Origin: Afipia sp.
GTDB taxonomy: Bacteria > Pseudomonadota > Alphaproteobacteria > Rhizobiales > Xanthobacteraceae
Direction: 5' to 3'
NCBI GenBank assembly: GCA_030652315.1
Contig: JAUSAX010000047.1
Coordinates: 1 to 55,849, forward strand
Length of the DNA: 55,849 nucleotides
A model generated the notes under the pieces. That model was not told the DNA's origin, did no database searches, and saw only the letters and a program-made list of their open reading frames with translations. Position numbers and translations under genes: made by a program. Positions 1 through 9,027 of the stretch are shown in pieces (positions within the stretch are counted from its first letter, which is position 1; each line of letters begins with the position of its first letter).

Positions 1-27
1 ATCTTAGGGTGACGGCAAACGGGATTC

Positions 28-819
28 TCAGCGCCCCTTGAACACCGGCTTGCGTTTTTCCATGAATGCGGCGCGGCCTTCCTTATAGTCCTCGCTCTTG
101 AAGCACGCATCGACGAGGTCCTCGCAGCGCTTCATGTCACGCATCAGCTCATCCTTGCAGGCTTCACCCACGATGAACTTGATCGAATCCACCGTCAGCG
201 GCGCATTGGAGGCGATCGTGGCGGCGTAGTTCTTCACAAAGAATTCGAGTTCGTGGTTCTCAACAATACGGTTCACGAGACCCATCTCGACGGCTTCCAT
301 CGCCTCAAACATCCGTGCGGTGAAGAAGATTTCCTTGGTAAAGGAAGGCCCGACCACGTCCATCAGCCGCTTCACGCCGGGATAGCCGTAGCCGAGGCCA
401 AGCTTGGCGGCTGGCACCGCGAAACGCGCGTCTTCCGAACAAATACGCAGGTCGCAGCAGCTTGCCAGCCCCATGCCGCCGCCAACACAAAATCCACGGA
501 TCATCGCAATGGTGGGCTTTGGAAATTCATGCACGCTGGCATAGGCGGCCTCGACCGCCTCGTTGTATTTCTTCACGCCTTCCTCGGAGGACCGCTCGTC
601 GGCGAATTTCGAGATGTCCGCGCCCGCGACGAAGGCCTTGTCGCCAGCACCGGCCAGCACCACCACGCGGATGCTGTCGTCCTTGGCGTATTCGGTCATC
701 AGCCGGGTGCAGGCTTCCCACATCTCCAGCGACATCGCGTTGCGGCGCTCGGGATTGTTGAAGATCACATAGCCGACGTTGCCGTCCTTGCGGGAAATCA
801 CCTTGTCGGTCGAAGCCAT
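28..819 (-). CDS. Enoyl-CoA hydratase/isomerase (crotonase) family protein
   Basis: A 263-residue crotonase-fold protein, the usual length for the family, acting on an acyl-CoA in the cytoplasm. The oxyanion-hole segment FVAGADIS (63-70) and the segment GFCVGGGMGLASCCDLRI (109-126) are clear. The two glutamates that catalyse hydration in classical enoyl-CoA hydratases look replaced: the GGG-x-E-L position reads Gly117 and the QPE position reads Ala137. The reaction may therefore be isomerisation, hydrolysis, decarboxylation or C-C cleavage instead. It is the last gene of a leftward set with a family III CoA-transferase 18 bp upstream, so the substrate is probably the thioester that enzyme makes. 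Family is sure, reaction is not. Confidence 0.9.
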   Translation of the reverse strand: MASTDKVISRKDGNVGYVIFNNPERRNAMSLEMWEACTRLMTEYAKDDSIRVVVLAGAGDKAFVAGADISKFADERSSEEGVKKYNEAVEAAYASVHEFPKPTIAMIRGFCVGGGMGLASCCDLRICSEDARFAVPAAKLGLGYGYPGVKRLMDVVGPSFTKEIFFTARMFEAMEAVEMGLVNRIVENHELEFFVKNYAATIASNAPLTVDSIKFIVGEACKDELMRDMKRCEDLVDACFKSEDYKEGRAAFMEKRKPVFKGR

Positions 820-837
820 AGCCGTGTTCCTTAAAAT

Positions 838-2022
838 TCAGACGACCTTGCTCTGCTGGAGCGAGGCGATCTCCTGTTCACTGAAACCGAATTCCGTCAG
901 CACATCACGGGTCTGCTCGCCGACGAGGGGCGGGCGCGCAGCCATGCGGCTCGGTGTGCGCGACAGCGTCACCGGCTGGGCGACGAGGTGCTTGCCGGCG
1001 CCGGGCAACTGCTGCGCGATGCCGAGATGCTTGACCTGTTCGTCATCGAACACCTGATCGATGGAATAAATAGGGCCGCACGGCACGCCGGCCTCGTTGA
1101 GAGTGGTCACCCATTCGCCAGTGGTGCGCTTCGCCATATAGGTTCCGATGGCGGCGTTGAGCGCGTCGCGGTTCTTCGAGCGCAGCGCGGTGGTCGCGTA
1201 ATCAGGATGCGTCAGCAGATCCGGCGCGTCGATGGCCTGCGCGAAGCGCTCCCAGATCCGCCCGCCGGTGGTGGCGATGTTGATGAAGCTGTCGCTGGTC
1301 TTGAATACGCCGGTCGGAATGCTGGTCGGATGATTGTTGCCGGCCTGCTGCGGCACGTCGCCGTCAACCAGCCAGCGCGCGGCCTGGAAATCGAGCATGA
1401 AGATCTGCGCCTGCAGCAGCGAGGTCTGCACCCACTGGCCTTCGCCGGAGACATCGCGCTCCAGCAATGCGGTCATGATGCCGAGCGCGCAGAACAACCC
1501 TGCCGTGAGATCGGCGACGGGAATCCCGGCGCGCACCGGGCCTTGGCCTGGCAATCCAGTGATCGACATCAGCCCGCCCATGCCCTGCGCGATCTGGTCG
1601 AAGCCGGGACGCTTGGCATATGGCCCGTCCTGTCCGAAGCCGGAGATGCTGGCATAGACGAGGCGCGGATTGATCGCGCGCATGCTGGCGTAGTCGATGC
1701 CGAGATTGTCCTTCACGTCGGGACGGAAGTTCTCGACGATCACGTCGGCCTTCGCGGCAAGACGCTTGAACACCTCAAGACCTTTCGGGTCTTTCAGGTT
1801 CAGCGTCATCGCGCGCTTGTTGCGATGCAGGTTCTGGAAATCCGGTCCCTGTCGCGGGCCGCCGGGCTGCTCGCTATCGGCGAGGTCGGTCGGCGCCTCG
1901 ATCTTGATGACGTTCGCGCCCCAGTCCGACAATTGGCGCACGGCGGTCGGCCCGGAGCGAATCCGGGTTAGATCCAGCACCGTGAAGCGCGAAAGGGCGG
2001 ACGAGGCGCGCGGAAACGTCAT
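838..2022 (-). CDS. Family III CoA-transferase (CaiB/BaiF)
   Basis: A 394-residue family III CoA-transferase, full length for the formyl-CoA transferase / CaiB group, which moves CoA between carboxylic acids through an aspartyl-CoA intermediate. The N-terminal CoA-binding stretch has WGANVIKIEAP (34-44), and the likely catalytic aspartate is Asp171 in AGIPVADLTAG. GEGQWVQTSL follows as in active homologues. It lies 17 bp after a GlcG-like gene and 18 bp before a crotonase gene, probably in one transcript with the FAD dehydrogenase. I infer that it activates the acid handled by this locus. The acid cannot be read from the sequence. Confidence 0.92.
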   Translation of the reverse strand: MTFPRASSALSRFTVLDLTRIRSGPTAVRQLSDWGANVIKIEAPTDLADSEQPGGPRQGPDFQNLHRNKRAMTLNLKDPKGLEVFKRLAAKADVIVENFRPDVKDNLGIDYASMRAINPRLVYASISGFGQDGPYAKRPGFDQIAQGMGGLMSITGLPGQGPVRAGIPVADLTAGLFCALGIMTALLERDVSGEGQWVQTSLLQAQIFMLDFQAARWLVDGDVPQQAGNNHPTSIPTGVFKTSDSFINIATTGGRIWERFAQAIDAPDLLTHPDYATTALRSKNRDALNAAIGTYMAKRTTGEWVTTLNEAGVPCGPIYSIDQVFDDEQVKHLGIAQQLPGAGKHLVAQPVTLSRTPSRMAARPPLVGEQTRDVLTEFGFSEQEIASLQQSKVV

Positions 2023-2039
2023 CGATTTCTCCGACGAGA

Positions 2040-2471
2040 TTATCCGGCGTTGCCGACGAGACCCGCGGCGGCGATGCCGGCGAGTGCTGCGGTTTCGTCG
2101 TTGTCAGAGGTGTCGCCGCTGATGCCGATGGCGCCGAGCAGGTTGCCGTCCTTGTCATTGATGAGGACGCCGCCCGGCACCGGCACCAGAGCGCCGCGCG
2201 CCATGGTGTTGATGGCAACGACGAAATAGGGCTGTGCGTTGGCGCGTTTGAAAATCGCGCGCGATCCCATGCCGAGCGCCAGCGCGCCGTAGGCCTTGCC
2301 GTGCGCGACTTCGCCGCGCAGCAGGCTGGTGTTGTCTTCCGCAACGAAGGTCTTCATGCAGCCGCGCGCGTCGAGAATGGCGATGGCCATCGGCTTCAGC
2401 TTCAATTCCCTGCACTTGGCGAGGGCGGCGTCGGAGATCTTGCGGGCAACGTCGAGGGTCAGGCCGGTCAT
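2040..2471 (-). CDS. GlcG/HbpS family protein
   Basis: A 143-residue protein of the GlcG/HbpS (DUF336) family. The conserved core VPVPGGVLI followed by LLGAIGISGDTSDNDE is near the C-terminus. Family members bind haem or small ligands, and one lies in the E. coli glycolate operon; their biochemical role is poorly known. The start is supported by AAGGA 8 bp before the ATG. It sits between a large 2-hydroxyacid dehydrogenase and a CoA-transferase, which echoes the glycolate-operon link between GlcG and FAD/Fe-S hydroxyacid oxidation. No signal peptide is evident, so it is probably cytoplasmic. Confidence 0.88.
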   Translation of the reverse strand: MTGLTLDVARKISDAALAKCRELKLKPMAIAILDARGCMKTFVAEDNTSLLRGEVAHGKAYGALALGMGSRAIFKRANAQPYFVVAINTMARGALVPVPGGVLINDKDGNLLGAIGISGDTSDNDETAALAGIAAAGLVGNAG

Positions 2472-2495
2472 GAAAATATCCTTTGGTGGGATCGG

Positions 2496-5480
2496 TTATG
2501 AAAGGGCAGGGGCTTTCGCCGCGCCGTTGTCCAGACTTATGGCAAGGACGCGGGCGACGTGCAATGCGCCACGGCCGGACCCATCCTTGATTTGATGGCG
2601 GCAAGACGTGCCGTCGGCCACGATCAGCGCGTCATCGGCAGCCTTGCGCACGGCGGGCAGCAGGGATGCTTCAGCCATGTCCATGGAAACGTCATAAGTC
2701 TCGGCTCCGTAGCCGAATGCACCGGCCATGCCGCAGCAGCTGGATTCGATCTTTTCGACCTTCAGGCCGGGCACGAGCCGCAGGATCTTCTCGACCGGGG
2801 CGAAAGCTCCGAACGACTTCTGGTGGCAGTGGCCGTGGACCAGCGCATTCTTCTCGATGGCGCCGAGCGGCAGTTTCAACTGGCCGGTCTCTGCCTCGCG
2901 CACCAGAAATTCCTCGAACAGCAGCGCCTGGGCGCTGACTTTCTTCGCGGCATCGTCAGAACGCAACGACAGAAGTTCGTCGCGCAGGGTCAGAAGGCAA
3001 CTCGGCTCAAGCCCGACGATGGGGACACCGCGTTCGGCGAACGGGATCAGCGTTTCGACCACGCGCGCCAGCTCGGCTTTTGCGTTTTCCACCAACCCGG
3101 CGGACAGGAATGTACGTCCGCAACAGAGTGGTCTGCCGCCATCAATCGCACGAGGCAAGTGGACGCGATAACCACCGTCCACCAGCACGCGCAGCGCCGC
3201 ATCGAGATTCTCGCGCTCATAGGCGCGGTTGAAGGTGTCGGCGAACAGCACAACCTCGCGGCCGCCTTCCGGGCCATAGGCTTCGCCCGTCGGGGCAAAC
3301 ACATCGCGCCGGAACGCGGGCAGTTCGCGCGCCGCGCTGATGCCGGCGACTTCCTCGAACAGCCAGCGCAGAATCTGACTCTTGTTGCGCAGGTTCGCGA
3401 GCCACGAAAAGCGCGACGCGAGCGCGGCGTAGTGCGGCAGATAACCCACCATCCGGTCGCGCAGGGTGAGGCCGTGCTTGGCCGCGCGTGCGGCCAGCAC
3501 CTCGATTTTCATTTTCGCCATGTCGACGCCGGTTGGGCATTCGTGGCGGCAGGCCTTGCAGGAGACGCAAAGCTTCATCGTCTCCATCATCGCATCTGAC
3601 GACAGTGCATCTGGACCGAGTTGTCCGGAAATCGCCAGCCGCAGTGTGTTGGCTCGGCCGCGGGTAACATCCTGCTCGTTGCGCGTGGCGCGATAGGACG
3701 GGCACATCACGCCGCCCTCGAGCTTGCGGCACGCGCCGTTGTTGTTGCACATCTCGACCGCGCCCTGGAAACCGCCGGCGCCGCCGGGATATGCCGACCA
3801 GTCCATCACCGTCTTGATGTCTTCGACCTTGTAACCGGGCGCATAACGGAACAGCGAGCGATCATCCATCTTCGGCGGATGCACGATCTTGCCGGGATTG
3901 AGCGTGTTGTCCGGGTCGAAGCGTTCCTTCACTTCCTCGAAGGCGTGAACGATCTGTGGGCCGAACATCTGCGCGTGAAACTCCGAGCGCACGATGCCGT
4001 CGCCGTGTTCGCCGGAATGCGAGCCTTTATATTCGCGCACCATTGCGAAGGCTTCCTCGGCGATGGCGCGCATCGCCTTGACGTCCTTGTCGAGCTTGAG
4101 GTTGAGCACCGGGCGCACGTGCAGGCAGCCTTCGGAGGCGTGCGCGTACATGGTGCCGCGCGTGCCGTGTTTCTCGAACACCTTGTTCAGGCGCTCGGTG
4201 TAATCGGCGAGGTGCGGCAGCGGCACCGCGCAATCCTCGACGAAGGAGACCGGCTTTCCCTCCTGCTTCATCGACATCATGATGTTGAGGCCGGAGGTGC
4301 GGAAATCCGTGATCGCCGCCTGCATCGCAGGCTCGGTCACATCGACCACGCCGCCCCATTTCCGCTTCGGCTGATCCCAGCCGAAACCGAGATCGCCCAT
4401 CAGGTCGCCGAGCTGCCTGAGTTTCGCAAAATTGGCAGCCCGATCCGCTTCGGCGAATTCCACGACCAGCAGCGCTTCCGGTTCGCCCTTCACCACGGCT
4501 TCAATGGTGGGCCTGAACATCGCGATATCGCGGCCAAGCGCGACCATAGTGCTGTCGATCAGTTCGACCGCGATCGGTTTCAGCTTGACTAGATGCTGGG
4601 TGGCGTCCATCGCCTCGTAGAAGCTGCCGAAATGGCAGACGCCAAACACCTTCGAGCCGATCAGTGGCCACAGCTTCAGCTCAATGCGCGTGGTGAAGGC
4701 GAGTGTGCCTTCGGAGCCGACCAGCAGGTGCGCCATGTTGTTGACGGGCTGCGGTGTCAGCGCATCGAGGTTGTAACCGCCAACCCGGCGCTGTACATGC
4801 GGAAACCGTGCCGCGATCTCGCTCGCTTCGCGCTCGCCGAGCGCCAGCATGTCGCGAAACAGGTCGCGGCCCGGCATCTCGGTGTTCTGCCACGCCATGT
4901 CGCGCGGCACTTCGCCAAAATGCAACAGCGTCCCGTCGGCCAGCGCGGCATCCATCGAAATGGTGTTGTCGCGCATGGTGCCGTAGCGCAGCGAGCGCCC
5001 GCCGCAGGAATTGTTGCCGGCCATGCCGCCGATGGTGGCGCGCGAGGCGGTCGAGACATCGACCGGAAACCACAGTCCGTGTTTTTTCAGTTGCCGGTTG
5101 AGATCGTCGAGCACGATGCCTGGCTCGACCACGCAGGTGCGTTTCTCGACATCGAGCGAAATGATCTTGTTCAGGTATTTCGAGGCGTCGACCACAATCC
5201 CGCTGTTGACGGTCTGGCCGCATTGCGAGGTGCCGCCGCCGCGCGGCGTGACGATGCGCCCGTCGTCGCGCGCAATCGCCATCGCACGCAGCGCGTCCTC
5301 GATGGTGCGGGGCACGACCACGCCAAACGGCTTGATCTGGTAGAACGACGCGTCGGTGGCGTAGCGCCCGAGATCGAACGGATTGAACAGCACGTCGCCG
5401 GAAATCTCGCGCGACAGCCGCGCAGCGAGGGCGCTGTCCCGCGCGGTGGCGTTTCCTGTTGCGGCTTTCTGCTGAGCCAT
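2496..5480 (-). CDS. YdiJ-like FAD/Fe-S 2-hydroxyacid dehydrogenase
   Basis: A 994-residue fused flavin and iron-sulfur dehydrogenase of the YdiJ / D-lactate dehydrogenase type. The FAD domain shows PRGGGTS (79-85), GGMAGNNSCGGRS (151-163) and VGSEGTL (254-260). HSGEHGDG (488-495) is the flavoprotein active-site loop. A ferredoxin-like part follows, with Cys578, Cys584 and Cys593 and then Cys638, 641, 644 and 648. Two CCG motifs (RPLCCGRTF and SSCCGMAGAF) near the end mark the GlpC/GlcF-like domain. E. coli YdiJ is of similar size and oxidises D-2-hydroxyglutarate. I infer oxidation of a D-2-hydroxyacid to the 2-oxoacid with electrons passed to the respiratory chain; the true substrate may be the one imported by the TctCBA system across the divergent promoter. 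Confidence 0.92.
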   Translation of the reverse strand: MAQQKAATGNATARDSALAARLSREISGDVLFNPFDLGRYATDASFYQIKPFGVVVPRTIEDALRAMAIARDDGRIVTPRGGGTSQCGQTVNSGIVVDASKYLNKIISLDVEKRTCVVEPGIVLDDLNRQLKKHGLWFPVDVSTASRATIGGMAGNNSCGGRSLRYGTMRDNTISMDAALADGTLLHFGEVPRDMAWQNTEMPGRDLFRDMLALGEREASEIAARFPHVQRRVGGYNLDALTPQPVNNMAHLLVGSEGTLAFTTRIELKLWPLIGSKVFGVCHFGSFYEAMDATQHLVKLKPIAVELIDSTMVALGRDIAMFRPTIEAVVKGEPEALLVVEFAEADRAANFAKLRQLGDLMGDLGFGWDQPKRKWGGVVDVTEPAMQAAITDFRTSGLNIMMSMKQEGKPVSFVEDCAVPLPHLADYTERLNKVFEKHGTRGTMYAHASEGCLHVRPVLNLKLDKDVKAMRAIAEEAFAMVREYKGSHSGEHGDGIVRSEFHAQMFGPQIVHAFEEVKERFDPDNTLNPGKIVHPPKMDDRSLFRYAPGYKVEDIKTVMDWSAYPGGAGGFQGAVEMCNNNGACRKLEGGVMCPSYRATRNEQDVTRGRANTLRLAISGQLGPDALSSDAMMETMKLCVSCKACRHECPTGVDMAKMKIEVLAARAAKHGLTLRDRMVGYLPHYAALASRFSWLANLRNKSQILRWLFEEVAGISAARELPAFRRDVFAPTGEAYGPEGGREVVLFADTFNRAYERENLDAALRVLVDGGYRVHLPRAIDGGRPLCCGRTFLSAGLVENAKAELARVVETLIPFAERGVPIVGLEPSCLLTLRDELLSLRSDDAAKKVSAQALLFEEFLVREAETGQLKLPLGAIEKNALVHGHCHQKSFGAFAPVEKILRLVPGLKVEKIESSCCGMAGAFGYGAETYDVSMDMAEASLLPAVRKAADDALIVADGTSCRHQIKDGSGRGALHVARVLAISLDNGAAKAPALS

Positions 5481-5514
5481 TTGTTTTTCAGATGTCCTCA
5501 GTGTTTTCCCAAAC

Positions 5515-5598
5515 CGTCATTGCGAGCGAAGCGAAGCAATCCAGCCTTGGACTAGTCAAGAACTGGATTGCGTCGTCGCTGCGCTCCTCGCAATGACG
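5515..5598. repeat. Palindromic intergenic repeat, family A
   Basis: An imperfect palindrome of about 84 bp whose outer arms CGTCATTGCGAG and CTCGCAATGACG are exact inverted copies. The inner arms carry GCAATCCAG and CTGGATTGC. The same element recurs at 27344-27426, and one arm at about 40095-40110. It separates the FAD dehydrogenase start from the GntR stop and could fold in RNA. Confidence 0.9.
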
Positions 5599-5609
5599 AA
5601 ATAAGATGC

Positions 5610-6350
5610 TCAGGTCGGTTCGCGCAGCGCCGAGACATCGGCTGCCGGGCGGCCGCTTGGCTGATGCTCACGCATATACTCGCACACCGCGTCGCACTTG
5701 CCGCGCATGTGGTCGAACATCAGCTTGCTGAGTTCCTCGCCGTTGCGGCGACGGAGCGCATCGACCATCGCTTCATGCTCGCGCATCGCGTCGCTCAGCC
5801 GGTCGCGCCGCAGAAGATTCGCCGAATAGCGCAGCCGGCGGACCATGGCGTTTGCAGCCGCATAGCTCGAACTCAGGAACGGGTTCTGCGCGGCATCGAC
5901 GATGGACTGGTGAATCTTCTGGTTCAGCCGGAAATAGTCGGTCAGTTCCTGACGAATGTAGTGGCTGTACATTTCCAGATGCATCCGCTCGATCCGGGCG
6001 ATGCCCTCGTCCGAGATCCGTTCGCAAGCGACGCGGCCCGCCAGCGCATCGAGACCGGCAATCAGTTCGAACAGATGCCGGATGTCCTGTTCGGAAAACT
6101 GGCGCACCCGCGCGCCACGGTTGGGCAGCAGTTCGATCAGGCCTTCCGACGCGAGCACTTTCAGCGCCTCGCGTAGCGGCGTGCGCGACACGTCGAAGCG
6201 TTCGCACAACTCGCGCTCGGGAATGCGGCTGCCGGGCTCAAGGTGCCCCTCGACAATGAAGTCGCGGATCTGCCCGAGCAGGTCGTCGTGAAGAGAGGCC
6301 GGGGAGGTTTCGACAACCTCGAGGGACTTTGCGCGCAAAAGATTATTCAA
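5610..6350 (-). CDS. GntR family regulator, FCD (FadR-type) subfamily
   Basis: A 246-residue regulator with an N-terminal winged helix-turn-helix (about 28-85, including ERELCERFDVSRTPLREAL) and an all-alpha C-terminal FCD ligand domain (about 95-230). FCD members are usually repressors relieved by an organic-acid metabolite. It is divergent from the aminotransferase/TctCBA genes and heads the leftward dehydrogenase/CoA-transferase genes, so I infer that it controls both arms. The 194-bp gap to the aminotransferase contains a 12-bp perfect palindrome suited to this family. The family A repeat lies just after its stop. Confidence 0.93.
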   Translation of the reverse strand: MNNLLRAKSLEVVETSPASLHDDLLGQIRDFIVEGHLEPGSRIPERELCERFDVSRTPLREALKVLASEGLIELLPNRGARVRQFSEQDIRHLFELIAGLDALAGRVACERISDEGIARIERMHLEMYSHYIRQELTDYFRLNQKIHQSIVDAAQNPFLSSSYAAANAMVRRLRYSANLLRRDRLSDAMREHEAMVDALRRRNGEELSKLMFDHMRGKCDAVCEYMREHQPSGRPAADVSALREPT

Positions 6351-6544
6351 AACACGAAGCCTCCAGAGGGATGTAGCGCTTAAATTCGGTCAGCGAGACA
6401 CGCTTTGCGTCGATAAACAGAGTGATACTGGATTATAGGGTTGTGAAAAAGAAAAATCTGAATACAATTCTGACCAAGAAATTCTTGCAATGCACAATAA
6501 TTTGCATGCAAAAGCGTTAACAGGATCTTTGGGAGCGCCGATCG
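6351..6544. promoter_or_regulatory. Divergent promoter region with candidate GntR operator
   Basis: An A+T-rich 194-bp gap between the GntR gene and the rightward aminotransferase gene. TTTGCATGCAAA at 6501-6512 is a perfect 12-bp palindrome 32 bp before the aminotransferase ATG. A related imperfect site, TTGCAATGCA, lies at 6485-6494. FCD-type GntR proteins are known to bind short palindromes of this kind. GGGAG at about 6532-6536 is the ribosome binding site for the downstream gene. Assignment of the site to this regulator is inference. Confidence 0.55.
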
Positions 6545-7756
6545 ATGTCCAACGCCTCAGTCCATACCGGACGGCATTTCCTGCAGATTCCCGGGCCGAC
6601 CAATGTGCCTGATCGCGTGCTGCGGGCGATGGACATGCCGACCATCGATCATCGCGGACCGGAATTCGCGCAGCTCGGCCTCGATGTGATCGAAGGCTCC
6701 AAGAAAGTCTTCAAGACCAAAAACCCGGTCATCATCTATCCGTCCTCCGGCACCGGCGCGTGGGAAGCCGCCATCGTCAACACGCTGTCGCCCGGCGACA
6801 AGGTGCTGATGGTCGAGACCGGCCATTTCGCCACGCTGTGGCGCACGCTGGCCGACAGGTTGAAGATCGACGTCGAGTTCGTGCCGGGCGATTGGCGTCA
6901 CGGCGTCAATCCGGACGACATCGAACAGCGCCTGGCTAAGGACAAGCAGCACGCCATCAAGGCTGTGATGGTGGTGCATAACGAAACCTCCACCGGCGTG
7001 ACCAGCCGCATTCACGAGGTCCGCAAGGCGATCGATCGCGCAAAACACCCCGCGCTGCTGATGGTCGACTCGATCTCGGGCCTTGGCTCGATCGAATACG
7101 ATCACGACGGCTGGGGCGTGGACGTAACCGTGTCCTGCTCACAGAAGGGGCTGATGCTGCCCCCGGGCCTCGGCTTCAATGCCGTGTCCGAAAAGGCGCT
7201 CGCAGCGTCGAAGGCGAACAGTTCGTTGCGGTCCTACTGGGACTGGCACGAGATTATCGCCGCCAACAAGGGCGGCTCGTGGTCCTACACGCCGGCGACG
7301 AACCTTCTCTACGGTTTGAAGGAAGCGGTTGCGATGCTGCTTGAAGAGGGGTTGGACAACGTGTTCGCCCGTCACAAGCGCTATTCCGCGGCGACGCGCG
7401 CGGCGGTGGAAATATGGGGACTTGAGAACCTCTGCCTCGACCCGCGCGAGTACTCGCCGATCCTGACCGCGGTGGTGATGCCGGAAGGGCACGACGCCGA
7501 TCAGTTCCGCAAGGTGACGCTCGACAATTTCGACATGTCGCTGGGCTCGGGCCTGAGCAAAGTGAAGGGCAAGGTGTTCCGCATCGGGCATCTCGGCCAT
7601 TTCAACGACCTGATGCTCATGGGCACGCTGGCTGGCGTCGAGATGGCGCTCGATTTGGCGAAGGTGCCGCATCGCAAGGGCGGCGTGATGGCGGCGATGG
7701 ACGTTCTGACCGGGCGCGACGCGAAGTCCTCGCATGCAAAAACGGCGGTGGCGTAA
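6545..7756 (+). CDS. Class V aminotransferase, serine-glyoxylate / alanine-glyoxylate type
   Basis: A 403-residue PLP aminotransferase of fold type I, class V, close to the serine-glyoxylate aminotransferases of methylotrophs and the related aspartate-glyoxylate enzymes. IPGPTNVPDRV (15-25) begins the fold, HNETSTG (145-151) and Asp175 in VDSISGLGS contact PLP, and Lys201 in SCSQKGLMLPPG is the Schiff-base lysine. It probably transfers an amino group to glyoxylate, which would fit with 2-hydroxyacid oxidation next door. It leads the rightward operon with TctCBA. A GC-rich hairpin at 7756-7773 follows the stop and might moderate read-through. The amino donor is unknown. Confidence 0.9.
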   Translation: MSNASVHTGRHFLQIPGPTNVPDRVLRAMDMPTIDHRGPEFAQLGLDVIEGSKKVFKTKNPVIIYPSSGTGAWEAAIVNTLSPGDKVLMVETGHFATLWRTLADRLKIDVEFVPGDWRHGVNPDDIEQRLAKDKQHAIKAVMVVHNETSTGVTSRIHEVRKAIDRAKHPALLMVDSISGLGSIEYDHDGWGVDVTVSCSQKGLMLPPGLGFNAVSEKALAASKANSSLRSYWDWHEIIAANKGGSWSYTPATNLLYGLKEAVAMLLEEGLDNVFARHKRYSAATRAAVEIWGLENLCLDPREYSPILTAVVMPEGHDADQFRKVTLDNFDMSLGSGLSKVKGKVFRIGHLGHFNDLMLMGTLAGVEMALDLAKVPHRKGGVMAAMDVLTGRDAKSSHAKTAVA

Positions 7757-7862
7757 CGCCGCGCTGGCGGCGTCAATGATGAACTCGAAATCCGCAGCAT
7801 AGCGGAAACACAAACAAGGTCCGGCGCAGCCGGGCTTCATGAAACACACAGGGAGAAATCGG

Positions 7863-8843
7863 ATGAAGACTCTGATCAAGGCGACGAGTGCGCTTGCGCT
7901 GCTGGCGGCAACGCCGGCGCTTGCATGGGAGCCGGCCAAGCCGGTCGAGATCGTGGTCGCGGCGGGCGCCGGCGGCGCATCCGACCAGATGGCGCGCATG
8001 ATGCAGGCCGCGATCCAGAAGAATAACCTGATGAAGCAGCCCGTCATCGTGTCGCTGAAGGGCGGCGCGTCCGGCGCGGAAGCGCTGATGTACATGAAGG
8101 GCAGCGACGGCGATCCCAACAAGGTGCTGATCGCCTATTCGCTGATCTACATGCTGCCGTTGTCGGCGAAGATTCCGTTCAACTGGCGCGATCTGACGCC
8201 GGTGTCCGTGATCGCGATGGACCAGTTCGTGCTATGGGACAACGCCGCCGGACCGAAGACCGTGAAGGACTTCATCGCCGCTGCGAAGGCTTCAAGCTCG
8301 CCGTTCAAGATGGGCGGCACCGGCTCGAAGCGCGAGGATCACGTTCTCACCGTCTTCATGGAAAAGAAGACCGGCGCGAAGTTCTCCTATCTGCCCTACA
8401 AATCGGGCGGCGAGGCGGCGACCCAACTCGTCGGCAACCACACCGAGTCCAACGTCAACAATCCGTCGGAAAATCTCGAAGTCTGGCGCGCCGGTCAAGT
8501 GCGTGCGCTCTGCGTGTTCGACAAGGAGCGCATCGCCTACAAGACCAAGGTCACCGAGACGCAGTCGTGGAACGACATTCCGACCTGCAAGGAAGAAGGC
8601 CTCGACATGCAGTACCTGATGCTGCGCGCGATGTTCCTTCCCGGCAAGGTCACGCTCGAGCAGACTGCGTTCTACGACGATCTGTTCAAGAAGGTGACGC
8701 AGACCACGGAATACAAGGAATACATGGAGAAGCAGGCCCTGAAGCCGGTCTATCTGAACGGCAAGGACATGCTCAAATTCCTTGAAGAGGACGATGCCCT
8801 GAACAAGGCGCTCATGACCGAAGCAGGCTTCGTCGCAAAATAG
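7863..8843 (+). CDS. tctC: Tripartite tricarboxylate transporter substrate-binding protein (Bug/TctC)
   Basis: A 326-residue periplasmic binding protein of the Bug/TctC family. The chosen ATG follows AGGGAG and opens a typical signal peptide (MKTLIKATSALALL, cleavage near Ala-Trp 22-23). VEIVVAAGAGGASDQMARM early in the mature part is the family signature region. It is followed by TctB and TctA genes, which makes a complete TTT system. TTT systems import carboxylates such as citrate or aromatic acids. Neighbouring enzymes suggest a small hydroxy- or dicarboxylic acid here, but the ligand cannot be read from the sequence. Confidence 0.93.
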   Translation: MKTLIKATSALALLAATPALAWEPAKPVEIVVAAGAGGASDQMARMMQAAIQKNNLMKQPVIVSLKGGASGAEALMYMKGSDGDPNKVLIAYSLIYMLPLSAKIPFNWRDLTPVSVIAMDQFVLWDNAAGPKTVKDFIAAAKASSSPFKMGGTGSKREDHVLTVFMEKKTGAKFSYLPYKSGGEAATQLVGNHTESNVNNPSENLEVWRAGQVRALCVFDKERIAYKTKVTETQSWNDIPTCKEEGLDMQYLMLRAMFLPGKVTLEQTAFYDDLFKKVTQTTEYKEYMEKQALKPVYLNGKDMLKFLEEDDALNKALMTEAGFVAK

Positions 8844-8850
8844 CGGTCGT

Positions 8851-9004
8851 CTCCCTCGCCCCGCATAGCTCGTCGAAGACGAGCGTAAACGCTCTTATGC
8901 GGGGAGAGGGTCGGGGTGAGGGGGACTTCATATCCTTCGAGCCCGGTTTTGCCCCTCACCCGAACCGCTTTGCGGTTCGACCTCCCCCCGCTTGCGGGGA
9001 GAGG
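8851..9004. repeat. Palindromic intergenic repeats between tctC and tctB
   Basis: Two back-to-back palindromes. The first pairs CTCCCTCGCCCCGCAT with ATGCGGGGAGAGGG; the second pairs CCCCTCACCC-type and CTCCCCCCGC arms with GCGGGGAGAGG. Related GCGGGGAGAGG motifs occur at 20303-20329 and 16411-16433. Lying inside the tctCBA operon, they could stabilise the upstream message and lower tctBA expression relative to the binding protein. Confidence 0.8.
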
Positions 9005-9027
9005 TTCAAGAGAATGAACGCGAGCCC

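Noticed and set aside
2559..3599. Rightward 346-codon frame opposite the FAD dehydrogenase
   Set aside because: It is antisense to a fully supported gene with conserved motifs and has no recognisable domain or ribosome binding site.
4593..5555. Rightward 320-codon frame
   Set aside because: A shadow of the same dehydrogenase; it also runs into the family A repeat.
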